Source: Cavia porcellus (taxonomy: Eukaryota > Chordata > Mammalia > Rodentia > Caviidae). From it: a DNA stretch of 64,000 bases. Below the pieces are notes generated by a model. It searched no databases. It worked only from the letters and a program-made list of their open reading frames with translations, and was not told the DNA's origin. The position numbers were made by a program, and so were the translations under genes. Shown here one piece after another: positions 11,620-26,200 of this stretch. The stretch lies in NCBI RefSeq assembly GCF_034190915.1, contig NW_026947543.1, positions 2,480,001 to 2,544,000 of the forward strand. The letters run 5' to 3'. The stretch's first letter is position 1. Each line of letters begins with the position of its first letter.

Positions 11620-14600
11620 TTGTGGCATTTTCTTTCCTCCCCTGAAACATTTGGCTTTCTAAGTTTGAAAATTGAATAGACTGGGCTAGTCAGGTTTGGA
11701 CACCATGTACCTCCAACAGAGTTAAAGACAGAGCCAATTACTTCCCTCCACTTGTCAAAATATGTCAAATTTGCTTGGTCACCACAACTTCAAAAAATTC
11801 TGAGGCAACTTAGACAGGTGAATCAAATACTGCCTGGCTGGAATGGCTGTGGTTGTATGAGGTGGAAAGCTGCAGAGTTGGGCTGAAACTGTTCACAGAA
11901 ATCCACAGGCTTGTGGTTGCCAGGCAACCACACTGGGCTGAGATTGGCTGAACATCACTGTGAGGTGGATTTTAGGCTGTAGGTTTGAAAATTTAAAAGA
12001 CTGGTGTAGTCAAGTTTGGAACACTTCTACCACAGACAGACCAAAAGGTCTTTCAATTACTTCCCTCCACTTCTCAAAATATGTCAAATTTTCTTGATCA
12101 CTACAACTGTAAAAAAAATTCTGAGGCAACATAGAGAGGCTAATCAAATACTGCATGATTGGAATGGCTGTGGTTGTATGAGGTGCAAAGCTGCAGAGTT
12201 GGGCTCAAACAGTTCACAGAAAGCCACAAGCTTGTGGTTGCCAGGCAACCACACTGGGCTGTGATTGGCTGAGCACCATTGTGAGCTGGACTTTAGGCTC
12301 TAGGATACAAGTGTGCAGTAGGAGACCTGAGTCACAATGCTGGGCGTTGCCATGGAGACCTCCGTGTCACAGAGGACCTTGTAGGGCAAGATTTAAATAG
12401 GATGAATATTCTTGGCCTGGTATGCCACAGGATTCTCACTGAAGGCTTCACTGCTCAGAATTTGGGGATGGAAATGTTTGCCAATCTACACATGGAAGTA
12501 CCTTCAATGGGATATGAAATATGCCAGGGCCTGGCAGATGTTCTCTGACATGTCCTATCCTTGAGCATATGCTTTTCACTTGTCATGTCTGTCATTTGGC
12601 TGAGTCCTGTTCCCTAAGCTATTCAGTCAAGACTTGCTGGAATCATTCACCTGCAGTATAAGAGCTTTCTGTGAAATTTCTCAGCAGAAATCCTCTGCAA
12701 GCACATAGCTTTGCATATGAGAGACAGTGGTGGAAGTTGAATTTCAAGGGCAGATATTTGAAAGCAATGAAACAAGCCCCGAATAAGATCTTTACATGTT
12801 TCCCAGATGAATATGTTTGGAAATACGGGGGAAGATGGAGATAAAGACTGAGAAGAGTGCACACCCATTTCAAGGTACAAAAACCAGGGAAACACATGGG
12901 AAAGCAAGAGAGCTGGTTAATTTGATGTAAAAATCTTTGATGATGAAAGGAAAATTATATTCTCATGGTGATTTAATCAGGCTGTATCAGTGAAGTTCTC
13001 ATGTTGGTTGTCCTATGTGTGGCCTTCTGCATTGGCCAGTGGATGCAGGACAGGAGATCTTCAAATAGATCTGGTGGAACACAAAATAGTGAAAAAAATA
13101 TCAATCTAAATCCTGTGTATTCCTTCCCTTTGAGAACATATATGGATAATGTCCGGAGTTTCAAAAGAGAAAATGTCTATTGGGTCATGGTTTCACCAAT
13201 GAAATGGTCACTTCACATAACATTTTGAATTTTGCTTTCACAGTTGCTCATGTACCGGGCCTGAGTAAAGCAGAATGCAGAGTAAGCCTCATCAATAATT
13301 GTACATTCCATAAGTGGTTTTAAACCAGTGACACCCTTTTGAACTAGTGTTTGTATTTAATTGGTTGATTGGTTTTTCAAATTGTTTGTTTTACTATTTT
13401 TAACTTTGGGAGTCAGGGAAGCCCTCACTCATAATGATTTAGACCTCTCCAGAAGCTCTGAAGTTATTCATGTAACAGCTATTACATGTTATAAGTTTCT
13501 CCTATTAAAACTTGAAAGACTAACAGACTCTGCTACTTTTCATCTAAATTCAGTGTTGCGCTAAATTCAGTGTTGGACTTTTTTTTACAAGTCCTTTGAA
13601 ATGTGTCCTCCTCTAGTCACTGGTCGTGCTGGAATGTACTTTCTTGTGAAGACAGGATTTGAGCAAAGTGACACAAGTACAGTTTGCCACTACTCTGGAC
13701 ACCTGGTTAAATATCGAGTTGCCTAAATGGTGTGTGTTTTACTTTGATCTCTGTTCACACTTTGCTCATCCAGTTAGAACCACAGGGCTCCAGGCCATAG
13801 CGTTCTAGGCCTAAACAAGAAAATTTCCATTCCGTTTTGGCAGTTCATTCGTCTCTCATAATTACTTTTTCCACAAATGTGTGCTTCAGGAGAGGCCCGG
13901 TCTAAATGTGGAGAGGCCCATTTTCCTTCTCTCACTTTCAGACTTTCTAAGATTTTCAGTTACTAGAGGTTTTCCCAGACTTGCCATTGTCAAGGGACAG
14001 TGCACTTCACTTGACGTTGTGCAGTATTACTTCATGTGTGTCCGTGGAAATTCCACCAATGGGAAAATCTTGCTGTAGTCATCTCCAAGTGTTTCTGCGT
14101 AAGAAAATATAACTAACAAAGGATGTGGTTTCAAGCAGAATGAGCAATGGAGGGATAATCTTTATTTCAGTGCAGGTTGACCTTTCAAAGAAACAGTAAT
14201 TCCTATGAAATAGGAGGTAAAATCTTTTGTAAAGAGACATGGATATGACATGCTCAACTTTATGTCACATTTTTTAAAAAGCCAACGGCATATGAGAAAT
14301 TCTTGGCTGCTGAATTGTCCTTTTTTTCAAATTTCTCTTAGGTAAGACACTCCAGTTTCTTCAAACCATGGTACTGTTCCTTCCATGTAAAAACCAAAGC
14401 AAAAAACAAAATAAATTAAAATAAAACCCATCAAATTACATTTGAGAGCACACAATTGCTCAGCAGGCCCACTATTCAAGAAGCTAGAGGTACAGAAGTC
14501 TCCGCCTTCAGCCCATGGCCTGAAGTTTTGTCTATATCATGGCCTCTCAATTCCCTGGCTTGTCCACATTAACACATGAATCTTTATCATTTCCTCTTCA

Positions 14601-15489
14601 AATGCACAGGATCCAATATATTTGAACCCTGTTCACCTGGGCTGTAATCATCCAAAGACACACCAGAGGAAAGGCAGCCATCCCCTTGCATGGGGCCTTG
14701 GAGTTTATCACAATAGAAATGGAAACCTGAACAAGGGGAGCCAAAACAAAGAGAGTAATATTCCTAAAGTCTGAAACACAGAAGCTACCTATAAACCAGT
14801 AGTGGGATTTCACAAATTATGTAAGAATCTCTGTGCACATGCTTGGCATGGTCGCTCATGCCTATAATCCCAGCAATCTCAGGGCTGAAGTGGATGGATC
14901 CTTGGGAGTTCGAGTCCATCGTGGGCTATGAATTTATCTCAAGGCCTCTTTCAACAACTACATAAGATGCTGTTTCCAAAAAGAGGACAACAGAAAACTA
15001 GACACACTTGGTCTAGGTCCTGGGGTTCACTACATGAGTTGTGGAGTCTAAATATTCCATGCCATGAGAAAATACCTGGGATTTTTAGTGAAAGGGGCAT
15101 TTGCATCCCTTTTCTAAGGGTTTCCCTTTCACCATGTTACATTTGAATTCTGGGAAAACCTGCTGGTGACAAGCTATCTAGCATTATGTTGGTTTAGGTA
15201 TTGAGCTAGTACCTCATGTTTAGTGTTCAGGGTTATGCTGGAATGGCTGCAGACCTCCTTGAAATAGCTCCTACAGACAAGTGAACCCCGAGGAAGCTGG
15301 GTAGTTGAAGCAGGCACTCCAAATATTCATACACTGCAAGGATTTCCTTTCATTTTGGGACTCATCTTCTGGTTGCTGGCTTTTAGTGCTAACTGATACT
15401 ATCATGGTGGCAGTAATCCAGCAGAGACTGCATGTATGGTTTGTAGGTTTGCTTGCCAAGCCACCAGAAACTTGGCAGAACACAAATCA
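11620..15489 (+). repeat. Macrosatellite unit 4 (3870 bp)
   Basis: Almost identical to units 3 and 5 at an exact 3870-bp offset. Private changes include AAAGCAATG near 12763, GGCTGTATCAG near 12983 and GGGAAAATC near 14063. It shares the TAA near 12842 that closes the frame open in later units. Confidence 0.95.
14841..14944 (+). mobile_element. Proto-B1-like SINE, unit 4 copy
   Basis: B box GTTCGAGTCC is intact. GGCTGAAGTGG here replaces GGCTGAAATGG of unit 3. Confidence 0.65.
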
Positions 15490-18400
15490 TTGTGGCATTT
15501 TCTTTCCTCCCCTGAAACATTTGGCTTTCTAAGTTTGAAAATTGAATAGACTGGGCTAGTCAGGTTTGGACACCATGTACCTCCAACAGAGTTAAAGACA
15601 GAGCCAATTACTTCCCTCCACTTGTCAAAATATGTCAAATTTGCTTGGTCACCACAACTTCAAAAAATTCTGAGGCAACTTAGACAGGTGAATCAAATAC
15701 TGCCTGGCTGGAATGGCTGTGGTTGTATGAGGTGGAAAGCTGCAGAGTTGGGCTGAAACTGTTCACAGAAATCCACAGGCTTGTGGTTGCCAGGCAACCA
15801 CACTGGGCTGAGATTGGCTGAACATCACTGTGAGGTGGATTTTAGGCTGTAGGTTTGAAAATTTAAAAGACTGGTGTAGTCAAGTTTGGAACACTTCTAC
15901 CACAGACAGACCAAAAGGTCTTTCAAATACTTCCCTCCACTTCTCAAAATATGTCAAATTTTCTTGATCACTACAACTGTAAAAAAAATTCTGAGGCAAC
16001 ATAGAGAGGCTAATCAAATACTGCATGATTGGAATGGCTGTGGTTGTATGAGGTGCAAAGCTGCAGAGTTGGGCTCAAACAGTTCACAGAAAGCCACAAG
16101 CTTGTGGTTGCCAGGCAACCACACTGGGCTGTGATTGGCTGAGCACCATTGTGAGCTGGACTTTAGGCTCTAGGATACAAGTGTGCAGTAGGAGACCTGA
16201 GTCACAATGCTGGGCGTTGCCATGGAGACCTCCGTGTCACAGAGGACCTTGTAGGGCAAGATTTAAATAGGATGAATATTCTTGGCCTGGTATGCCACAG
16301 GATTCTCACTGAAGGCTTCACTGCTCAGAATTTGGGGATGGAAATGTTTGCCAATCTACACATGGAAGTACCTTCAATGGGATATGAAATATGCCAGGGC
16401 CTGGCAGATGTTCTCTGACATGTCCTATCCTTGAGCATATGCTTTTCACTTGTCATGTCTGTCATTTGGCTGAGTCCTGTTCCCTAAGCTATTCAGTCAA
16501 GACTTGCTGGAATCATTCACCTGCAGTATAAGAGCTTTCTGTGAAATTTCTCAGCAGAAATCCTCTGCAAGCACATAGCTTTGCATATGAGAGACAGTGG
16601 TGGAAGTTGAATTTCAAGGGCAGATATTTGAAAACAATGAAACAAGCCCCGAATAAGATCTTTACATGTTTCCCAGATGAATATGTTTGGAAATACGGGG
16701 GAAGATGGAGATAAAGACTGAGAAGAGTGCACACCCATTTCAAGGTACAAAAACCAGGGAAACACATGGGAAAGCAAGAGAGCTGGTTAATTTGATGTAA
16801 AAATCTTTGATGATGAAAGGAAAATTATATTCTCATGGTGATTTAATCAGGCTGTAGCAGTGAAGTTCTCATGTTGGTTGTCCTATGTGTGGCCTTCTGC
16901 ATTGGCCAGTGGATGCAGGACAGGAGATCTTCAAATAGATCTGGTGGAACACAAAATAGTGAAAAAAATATCAATCTAAATCCTGTGTATTCCTTCCCTT
17001 TGAGAACATATATGGATAATGTCCGGAGTTTCAAAAGAGAAAATGTCTATTGGGTCATGGTTTCACCAATGAAATGGTCACTTCACATAACATTTTGAAT
17101 TTTGCTTTCACAGTTGCTCATGTACCGGGCCTGAGTAAAGCAGAATGCAGAGTAAGCCTCATCAATAATTGTACATTCCATAAGTGGTTTTAAACCAGTG
17201 ACACCCTTTTGAACTAGTGTTTGTATTTAATTGGTTGATTGGTTTTTCAAATTGTTTGTTTTACTATTTTTAACTTTGGGAGTCAGGGAAGCCCTCACTC
17301 ATAATGATTTAGACCTCTCCAGAAGCTCTGAAGTTATTCATGTAACAGCTATTACATGTTATAAGTTTCTCCTATTAAAACTTGAAAGACTAACAGACTC
17401 TGCTACTTTTCATCTAAATTCAGTGTTGCGCTAAATTCAGTGTTGGACTTTTTTTTACAAGTCCTTTGAAATGTGTCCTCCTCTAGTCACTGGTCGTGCT
17501 GGAATGTACTTTCTTGTGAAGACAGGATTTGAGCAAAGTGACACAAGTACAGTTTGCCACTACTCTGGACACCTGGTTAAATATCGAGTTGCCTAAATGG
17601 TGTGTGTTTTACTTTGATCTCTGTTCACACTTTGCTCATCCAGTTAGAACCACAGGGCTCCAGGCCATAGCGTTCTAGGCCTAAACAAGAAAATTTCCAT
17701 TCCGTTTTGGCAGTTCATTCGTCTCTCATAATTACTTTTTCCACAAATGTGTGCTTCAGGAGAGGCCCGGTCTAAATGTGGAGAGGCCCATTTTCCTTCT
17801 CTCACTTTCAGACTTTCTAAGATTTTCAGTTACTAGAGGTTTTCCCAGACTTGCCATTGTCAAGGGACAGTGCACTTCACTTGACGTTGTGCAGTATTAC
17901 TTCATGTGTGTCCGTGGAAATTCCACCAATGGGAAACTCTTGCTGTAGTCATCTCCAAGTGTTTCTGCGTAAGAAAATATAACTAACAAAGGATGTGGTT
18001 TCAAGCAGAATGAGCAATGGAGGGATAATCTTTATTTCAGTGCAGGTTGACCTTTCAAAGAAACAGTAATTCCTATGAAATAGGAGGTAAAATCTTTTGT
18101 AAAGAGACATGGATATGACATGCTCAACTTTATGTCACATTTTTTAAAAAGCCAACGGCATTTGAGAAATTCTTGGCTGCTGAATTGTCCCTTTTTTCAA
18201 ATTTCTCTTAGGTAAGACACTCCAGTTTCTTCAAACCATGGTACTGTTCCTTCCATGTAAAAACCAAAGCAAAAAACAAAATAAATTAAAATAAAACCCA
18301 TCAAATTACATTTGAGAGCACACAATTGCTCAGCAGGCCCACTATTCAAGAAGCTAGAGGTACAGAAGCCTCCGCCTTCAGCCCATGGCCTGAAGTTTTG

Positions 18401-19360
18401 TCTATATCATGGCCCCTCAATTCCCTGGCTTGTCCACATTAACACATGAATCTTTACTCATTTCCTCTTCAAATGCACAGGATCCAATATATTTGAACCC
18501 TGTTCACCTGGGCTGTAATCATCCAAAGACACACCAGAGGAAAGGCAGCCATCCCCTTTCCTGGGGCCTTGGAGCTTATCACAATAGAAATGGAAACCTG
18601 AACAAGGGGAGCCAAAACAAAGAGAGTAATATTCCTAAAGTCTGAAACACAGAAGCTACCTATAAACCAGTAGTGGGATTTCACAAATTATGTAAGAATC
18701 TCTGTGCACATGCTTGGCATGGTCGCTCATGCCTATAATCCCAGCAATCTCAGGGCTGAAGTGGATGGATCCTTGGGTGTTCGAGTCCATCGTGGGCTAT
18801 GAATTTATCTCAAGGCCTCTTTCAACAACTACATAAGATGCTGTTTCCAAAAAGAGGACAGCAGAAAACTAGACACACTTGGTCTAGGTCCTGGGGTTCA
18901 CTACATGAGTTGTGGAGTCTAAATATTCCATGCCATGAGAAAATACCTGGGATTTTTAGTGAAAGGGGCATTTGCATCCCTTTTCTAAGGGTTTCCCTTT
19001 CACCATGTTACATTTGAATTCTGGGAAAACCTGCTGGTGACAAGCTATCTAGAATTATGTTAGTTTAGGTATTGAGCTAGTACCTCATGTTTAGTGTTCA
19101 GGGTTATGCTGGAATGGCTGCAGACCTCCTTGAAATAGCTATTGCAGACATGTCAACCCCGAGGAAGCTAGATAGTTGAAGCAGGCACCCCAAATATTCA
19201 TGCACTGCAAGGATTCACTTTCATTTTGGGACTCATCTTCTGGTTGCTGGCTTTTAGTGCTAACTGATACTACCATGGTGGCAGTAATCCAGCAGAGACT
19301 GCATGTATGGTTTGTAGGTTTGCTTGCCAAGCCACCAGAAACTTGGCAGAACACAAATCA
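15490..19360 (+). repeat. Macrosatellite unit 5 (3871 bp)
   Basis: Its first ~3.5 kb matches units 3-4. The last part (from about 19050) switches to variants seen in unit 6, so a subfamily boundary lies inside this unit. The second palindrome is intact near 16107. Confidence 0.95.
18712..18815 (+). mobile_element. Proto-B1-like SINE, unit 5 copy
   Basis: B box GTTCGAGTCC is intact and is preceded by a private GGGTG in place of GGGAG. Confidence 0.65.
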
Positions 19361-22300
19361 TTGTGGCATTTTCTTTCCTCCCCTGAAACATTTGGCTTTC
19401 TAAGTTTGAAAATTGAATAGACTGGGCTAGTCAGGTTTGGACACCATGTACCTCCAACAGAGTTAAAGACAGAGCCAATTACTTCCCTCCACTTCTCAAA
19501 ATATGTCAAATTTGCTTGGTCACCACAACTTCAAAAAATTCTGAGGCAACTTAGACAGGTGAATCAAATACTGCCTGGCTGGAATGGCTGTGGTTGTATG
19601 AGGTGGAAAGCTGCAGAGTTGGGCTGAAACTGTTCACAGAAATCCACAGGCTTGTGGTTGCCAGGCAACCACACTGGGCTGAGATTGGCTGAATATCACT
19701 GTGAGGTGGATTTTAGGCTGTAGGTTTGAACATTTAAAAGACTGGTGTAGTCAAGTTTGGAACACTTCTACCACAGACAGACCAAAAGGTCTTTCAATTA
19801 CTTCCCTCCACTTCTCAAAATATGTCAAATTTTCTTGATCACTACAACTGTAAAAAAAATTCTGAGGCAACATAGAGAGGCTAATCAAATACTGCATGAT
19901 TGGAATGGCTGTGGTTGTATGAGGTGCAAAGCTGCAGAGTTGGGCTCAAACAGTTCACAGAAAGCCACAAGCTTGTGGTTGCCAGGCAACCACACTCGGC
20001 TGTGATTGGCTGAGCACCATTGTGAGCTGGACTTTAGGCTCTAGGATACAAGTGTGCAGTAGGAGACCTGAGTCACAATGCTGGGCGTTGCCATGGAGAC
20101 CTCCGTGTCACAGAGGACCTTGTAGGGCAAGATTTAAATAGGAAGAATATTCTTGGCCTGGTATGCCACAGGATTCTCACTGAAGGCTTCACTGCTCAGA
20201 ATTTGGGGATGGAAATGTTTGCCAATCTACACATGGAAGTACATTCAATGGGATATGAAATATGCCAGGGCCTGGCAGATGTTCTCTGACATGTCCTATC
20301 CTTGAGCATATGCTTTTCCCTTGTCATGTCTGTCATTTGGCTGAGTCCTGTTCCCTAAGCTATTCAGTCAAGACTTGCTGGAATCATTCACCTGCAGTAT
20401 AAGAGCTTTCTGTGAAATTTCTCAGCAGAAATCCTGTGCAAGCACATAGCTTTGCATATGAGAGACAGTGGTGGAAGTTGAATTTCAAGGGCAGATATTT
20501 GAAAACTATGAAACAAGCCCCGAATAAGATCTTTACATGTTTCCCAGATGAATATGTTTGGAAATACGGGGGAAGATGGAGATCAAGACTGAGAAGAGTG
20601 CACACCCATTTCAAGGTACAAAAACCAGGGAAACACATGGGAAAGCAAGAGAGCTGGTTAATTTGATGTAAAAATCTTTGATGATGAAAGGAAAATTATA
20701 TTCTCATGGTGATTTAATCAGGCTGTAGCAGTGAAGTTCTCATGTTGGTTGTTCTATGTGTGGCCTTCTGCATTGGCCAGTGGATGCAGGACAGGAGATC
20801 TTCAAATAAATCTGGTGGAACACAAAATAGTGAAAAAAATATCAATCTAAATCCTGTGTATTCCTTCCCTTTGAGAACATATATGGATAATGTCCGGAGT
20901 TTCAAAAGAGAAAATGTCTATTGGGTCATGGTTTCACCAATGAAATGGTCACTTCACATAACATTTTGAATTTTGCTTTCACAGTTGCTCATGTACCGGG
21001 CCTGAGTAAAGCAGAATGCAGAGTAAGCCTCATCAATAGTTGTACATTCCATAAGTGGTTTTAAAACCAGTGACACCCTTTTGAACTAGTGTTTGTATTT
21101 AATTGGTTGATTGGTTTTTCAAATTGTTTGTTTTACTATTTTTAACTTTGGGAGTCAGGGAAGCCCTCACTCATAGTGATTTAGACCTCTCCAGAAGCTC
21201 TGAAGTTATTCATGTAACAGCTATTACATGTTATAAGTTTCTCCTATTAAAACTTGAAAGACTAACAGACTCTGCTACTTTTCATCTAAATTCAGTGTTG
21301 CACTAAATTCAGTTTTGGACTTTTTTTTACAAGTCCTTTGAAATGTGTCCTCCTCTAGTCACTGGTCGTGCTGGAATGTACTTTTTGTGAAGAGAGGATA
21401 TGAGCAAAGTGACACAAGTACAGTTTGCCACTACTCTGGACACCTGGTTAAATATTGAGTTGCCTAAATGGTGTGTGTTTTACTTTGATCTCTGCTCACA
21501 CTTTGCTCATCCAGTTAGAACCACAGGGCTCCAGGCCATAGCGTTCTAGGCCTAAACAAGAAAATTTCCATTCCGTTTTGGCAGTTCATTCGTCTCTCAT
21601 AATTACTTTTTCCACAAATGTGTGCTTCAGGAGAGGCCCGGTCTAAATGTGGAGAGGCCCATTTTCCTTCTCTCACTTTCAGACTTTCTAAGATTTTCAG
21701 TTACTAGAGGTTTTCCCAGACTTGCCATTGTCAAGGGACAGTGCACTTCACTTGACGTTGTGCAGTATTACTTCATGTGTGTCCGTGGAAATTCCACCAA
21801 TGGGAAACTCTTGCTGTAGTCATCTCCAAGTGTTTCTGCGTAAGAAAATATAACTAACAAAGGATGTGGTTTCAAGCAGAATGAGGAATGGAGGGATAAT
21901 CTTTATTTCAGTGCAGGTTGACCTTTCAAAGAAACAGTAATTCCTATGAAATAGGAGGTAAAATCTTTTGTAAAGAGACATGGATATGACATGCTCAACT
22001 TTATGTCACATTTTTTAAAAAGCCAAGGGCATTTGAGAAATTCTTGGCTGCTGAATTGTCCCTTTTTTCAAATTTTTCTTAGGTAAGACACTCCAGTTTC
22101 TTCAAACCATGGTACTGTTCCTTCCATGTAAAAAACCAAAGCAAAAAACAAAATAAATTAAAACAAAACCCATCAAATTACATTTGAGAGCACACAATTG
22201 CTCAGCAGGCCCACTATTCAAGAAGCTAGAGGTACAGAAGCCTCAGCCTTCAGCCCATGGCCTGAAGTTTTGTCTCTATCGTGGCCCCTCAATTCCCTGG

Positions 22301-23231
22301 CATGTCCACATTAACTCATGAATATTTACTCATTTCCTCTTCAAATGCACAGGATCCAATATATTTGAACCCTATTCACCTGGGCTGTAATCATCCAAGG
22401 ACACACCACAGGAAGGGCAGCCACCCCCTTGCCTGGGGCCTTGGAGCTTGCACAATAGAAATGGAAACGTGAACAAGGGGAGCCAAAACAAAGAGAGGAA
22501 TATTCCTAAAGTCTGAAACACAGAAGCTACCTATAGACCAGTAGTGGGATTTCACAAATTATGTAAGAATCTCTGTGCACATGCTTGGCATGGTCGCTCA
22601 TGCCTATAATCCCAGCAATCTGGGGGCTGAGGTGGATGGATCCTTGGGAGTTCGAGTCCATCGTGGGCTACGAATTTATCTCAAGGCCTCTTTCAACAAC
22701 TACATAAGATGCTGTTTCCAAAAAGAGGACAACAGAAAACTAGACACACTTGGTCTGGGTCCCAGGGTTCACTGCATGAGTTGTGGAGTCTAAATATTCC
22801 ATGCCATGAGAAAATACCTGGGATTTTTAGTGAAAGTGGCATTTGCATCCCTTTTCTAAGGGTTTCCCTTTCACCATGTTACATTTGAATTCTGGGAAAA
22901 CCTGCTGGTGACAAGCTATCTAGCATTATGTTGGTTTAGGTATTGAGCTAGTACCTCATGTTTAGTGTTCAGGGTTATGCTAGAATGGCTGCAGACTTCC
23001 TTGAAATAGCTACTGCAGACAAGTGAACCCCGAGGAAGCTGGATAGTTGAAGCAGGCACTCCAAATATTCATGCACTGCAAGGATTCACTTTCATTTTGG
23101 GACTCATCTTCTGGTTGCTGGCTTTTAGTGCTAACTGATACTACCATGGTGGCAGTAATCCAGCAGAGACTGCATGTATGGTTTGCAAGTTTGCTTCCCA
23201 AGCCACCAGAAACTTGGCAGAACACAAATCA
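19361..23231 (+). repeat. Macrosatellite unit 6 (3871 bp)
   Basis: Mixed unit: the front part shares GAGGTGCAAAGC with units 3-5, while the tail has the AAGTTTGCTTCCC form of units 1 and 7. The 84-codon frame near 20412 is open here because GAGATCAAG is restored. Confidence 0.95.
22583..22686 (+). mobile_element. Proto-B1-like SINE, unit 6 copy
   Basis: B box GTTCGAGTCC is intact. CAATCTGGGGGCTGAGG is as in unit 1. Confidence 0.65.
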
Positions 23232-26200
23232 TTGTGGCATTTTCTTTCCTCCCCTGAAACATTTGGCTTTCTAAGTTTGAAAATTGAATAGACTTGGCTA
23301 GTCACGTTTGGACCCCATGTACCACCAACAGAGTTAAAGACAGAGCCAATTACTTCCCTCCACTTGTCAAAATATGTCAAATTTGCTTGGTCACCACAAC
23401 TTCAAAAAATTCTGAGGCAACTTAGACAGGTGAATCAAATACTGCCTGATTGGAATGGCTGTGGTTGTATGAGGTGGAAAGCTGCAGAGTTGGGCTGAAA
23501 CTGTTCACAGAAATCCACAGGCTTGTGGTTGCCAGGCAACCACACTGGGCTGAGATTGGCTGAACATCACTGTGAGGTGGATTTTAGGCTCTAGGTTTGA
23601 AAATTTAAAAGACTGGGGTAGTCAAGTTTGGAACACATCGACCACAGACAGACCAAAAGGTCTTTCAATTACTACACTGCACTTCTCAATATATGTCAAA
23701 TTTTCTTGATCACTACAACTGTAAAAAAAATTCTGAGGCAACATAGAGAGGCTAATCAAATACTGCATGATTGGAATGGCTGTGGTTGTAAGAGGTGGAA
23801 AGCTGCAGAGTTGGGCTGAAACAGTTCACAGAAAGCCACAAGCTTGTGGTTGCCAGGCAACCACACTGGGCTGTGATTGGCTGAGCACCATTGTGAGCTG
23901 GACTTTAGGCTCTAGGATACAAGTGTGCAGTAGGAGACCTGAGTCACAATGCTGGGCGTTGCCATGGAGACCTCAGTGTCACAGAGGACCTTGTAGGGCA
24001 AGATTTAAATAGGATGAATATTCTTGGCCTGGTATGCCACATGATTCTCACTTAAGGTTTCACTGCTCAGATTTTGGGGTTGGAAGTGCTTGCCAATCTA
24101 CACATGGATGTACTTTCAATGGGATATGAAATATGCCAGGGCCTGGCAGATGTTCTCTGACATGTCCTATCCTTGAGCATATGCTATTCCCTTGTCATGT
24201 CTGTCATTTGGCTGAGTCCTGTTCCCTAAGCTAATCATTCAAGACTTGCTGGAATCATTCACCTGCAGTATAAGAGCTTTCTGTGAAATTTCTCAGCAGA
24301 AATCCTGTGCAAGCACATAGCTTTGCATATGAGAGACAGTGGTGGAAGTTGAATTTCAAGGGAAGATATTTGAAAACAACGAAACAAGCCCCGAATAAGA
24401 TCTTTACATGTTTCCCAGATGAATATGTTTGGAAATACGGGGGAAGATGGAGATCAAGACTGAGAAGAGTGCACACCCATTTCAAGGTACAAAAACCAGG
24501 GAAACACATGGGAAAGCAAGAGAGCTGGTTAATTTGATGTAAAAATCTTTGATGATGAAAGGAAAATTATATTCTCATGGTGATTTAATCAGGCTGTATC
24601 AGTGAAGTTCTCATGTTGGTTGTCCTATGTGTGGCCTTCTGCATTGGCCAGTGGATGCAGGACAGGAGATCTTCAAATAAATCTGGTGGAACACAAAATA
24701 GTGAAAAACATATCAATCTAAATCCTGTGTATTCCTTCCCTTTGAGAACATATATGGATAATGTCCGGAGTTTCAAAAGAGAAAATGTCTATTGGGTCAT
24801 GGTTTCACCAATGAAATGGTCACTTCAAATAACATTTTGAATTTTGCTTTCACAGTTGCTCATGTACCGGGCCTGAGTAAAGCAGAATGCAGAGTAAGCC
24901 TCATCAATAGTTGTACATTCCATAAGTGGTTTTAAGTGACACCCTTTTGAACTAGTGTTTGTATTTAATTGGTTGATTGGTTTTTCAAATTGTTTGTTTT
25001 ACTATTTTTAACTTTGGGAGTCAGGGAAGCCCTCACTCATAGTGATTTAGACCTCTCCAGAAGCTCTGAAGTTATTCATGTAACAGCTATTACATGTTAT
25101 AAGTTTCTCCTATTAAAACTTGAAAGACTAACAGACTCTGCTACTTTTCATCTAAATTCAGTGTTGCACTAAATTCAGTTTTGGACTTTTTTTTACAAGT
25201 CCTTTGAAATGTGTCCTCCTCTAGTCACTGGTCGTTCTGGAATGTACTTTCTTGTGAAGACAGGATTTGAGCAAATTGACACAAGTACAGTTTGCCACTA
25301 CTCTGGACACCTGGTTAAATATCGAGTTGCCTAAATGGTGTGTGTTTTACTTTGATCTCTGCTCACACTTTGCTCATCGAGTTACAACCACAGGGCTCCA
25401 GGCCATAGCGTTCTAGGCCTAAACAAGAAAATTTCCATTCCGTTTTGGCAGTTCATTCGTCTCTCATAATTACTTTTTCCACAAATGTGTGCTTCAGGAG
25501 AGGCCCGGTCTAAATGTGGATAGGCCCATTTTCCTTCTCTCACTTTCAGACTTTCTAAGATTTTCAGTTACTAGAGGTTTTCCCATACTTGCCATTGTCA
25601 AGGGACAGTGCACTTCACTTGAAGTTGTGCAGTATTACTTCATGTGTGTCCTTGGAAATTCCACCAATGGGAAACTCTTGCTGTAGTCATCTCCAAGTGT
25701 TTCTGCGTAAGACAATATAACTAACAAAGGATGTGGTTTCAAGCAGAATGAGGAATGGAGGGATAATCTTTATTTCAGTGCAGGTTGACCTTTCAAAGAA
25801 ACAGTAATTCCTATGAAATAGGAGGTAAAATCTTTTGTAAAGAGACATGGATATGACATGCTCAACTTTATGTCACATTTTTTAAAAAGCCAAGGGCATT
25901 TGAGAAATTCTTGGCTGCTGAATTGTCCCTTTTTTCAAATTTCTCATAGGTAAGACACTCCAGTTTCTTCAAACCATGGTACTGTTCCTTCCATGTAAAA
26001 AACCAAAGCAAAAAACAAAATAAATTAAAACAAAACCCATCAAATTACATTTGAGAGCACACAATTGCTCAGCGGGCCCACTATTCAAGAAGCTAGAGGT
26101 ACAGAAGCCTCAGCCTTCAGCCCATGGCCTGAAGTTTTGTCTCAATCATGGCCCCACAATTCCCTGGCATGTGCACATTAACTCATGAATCTTTACTCAT

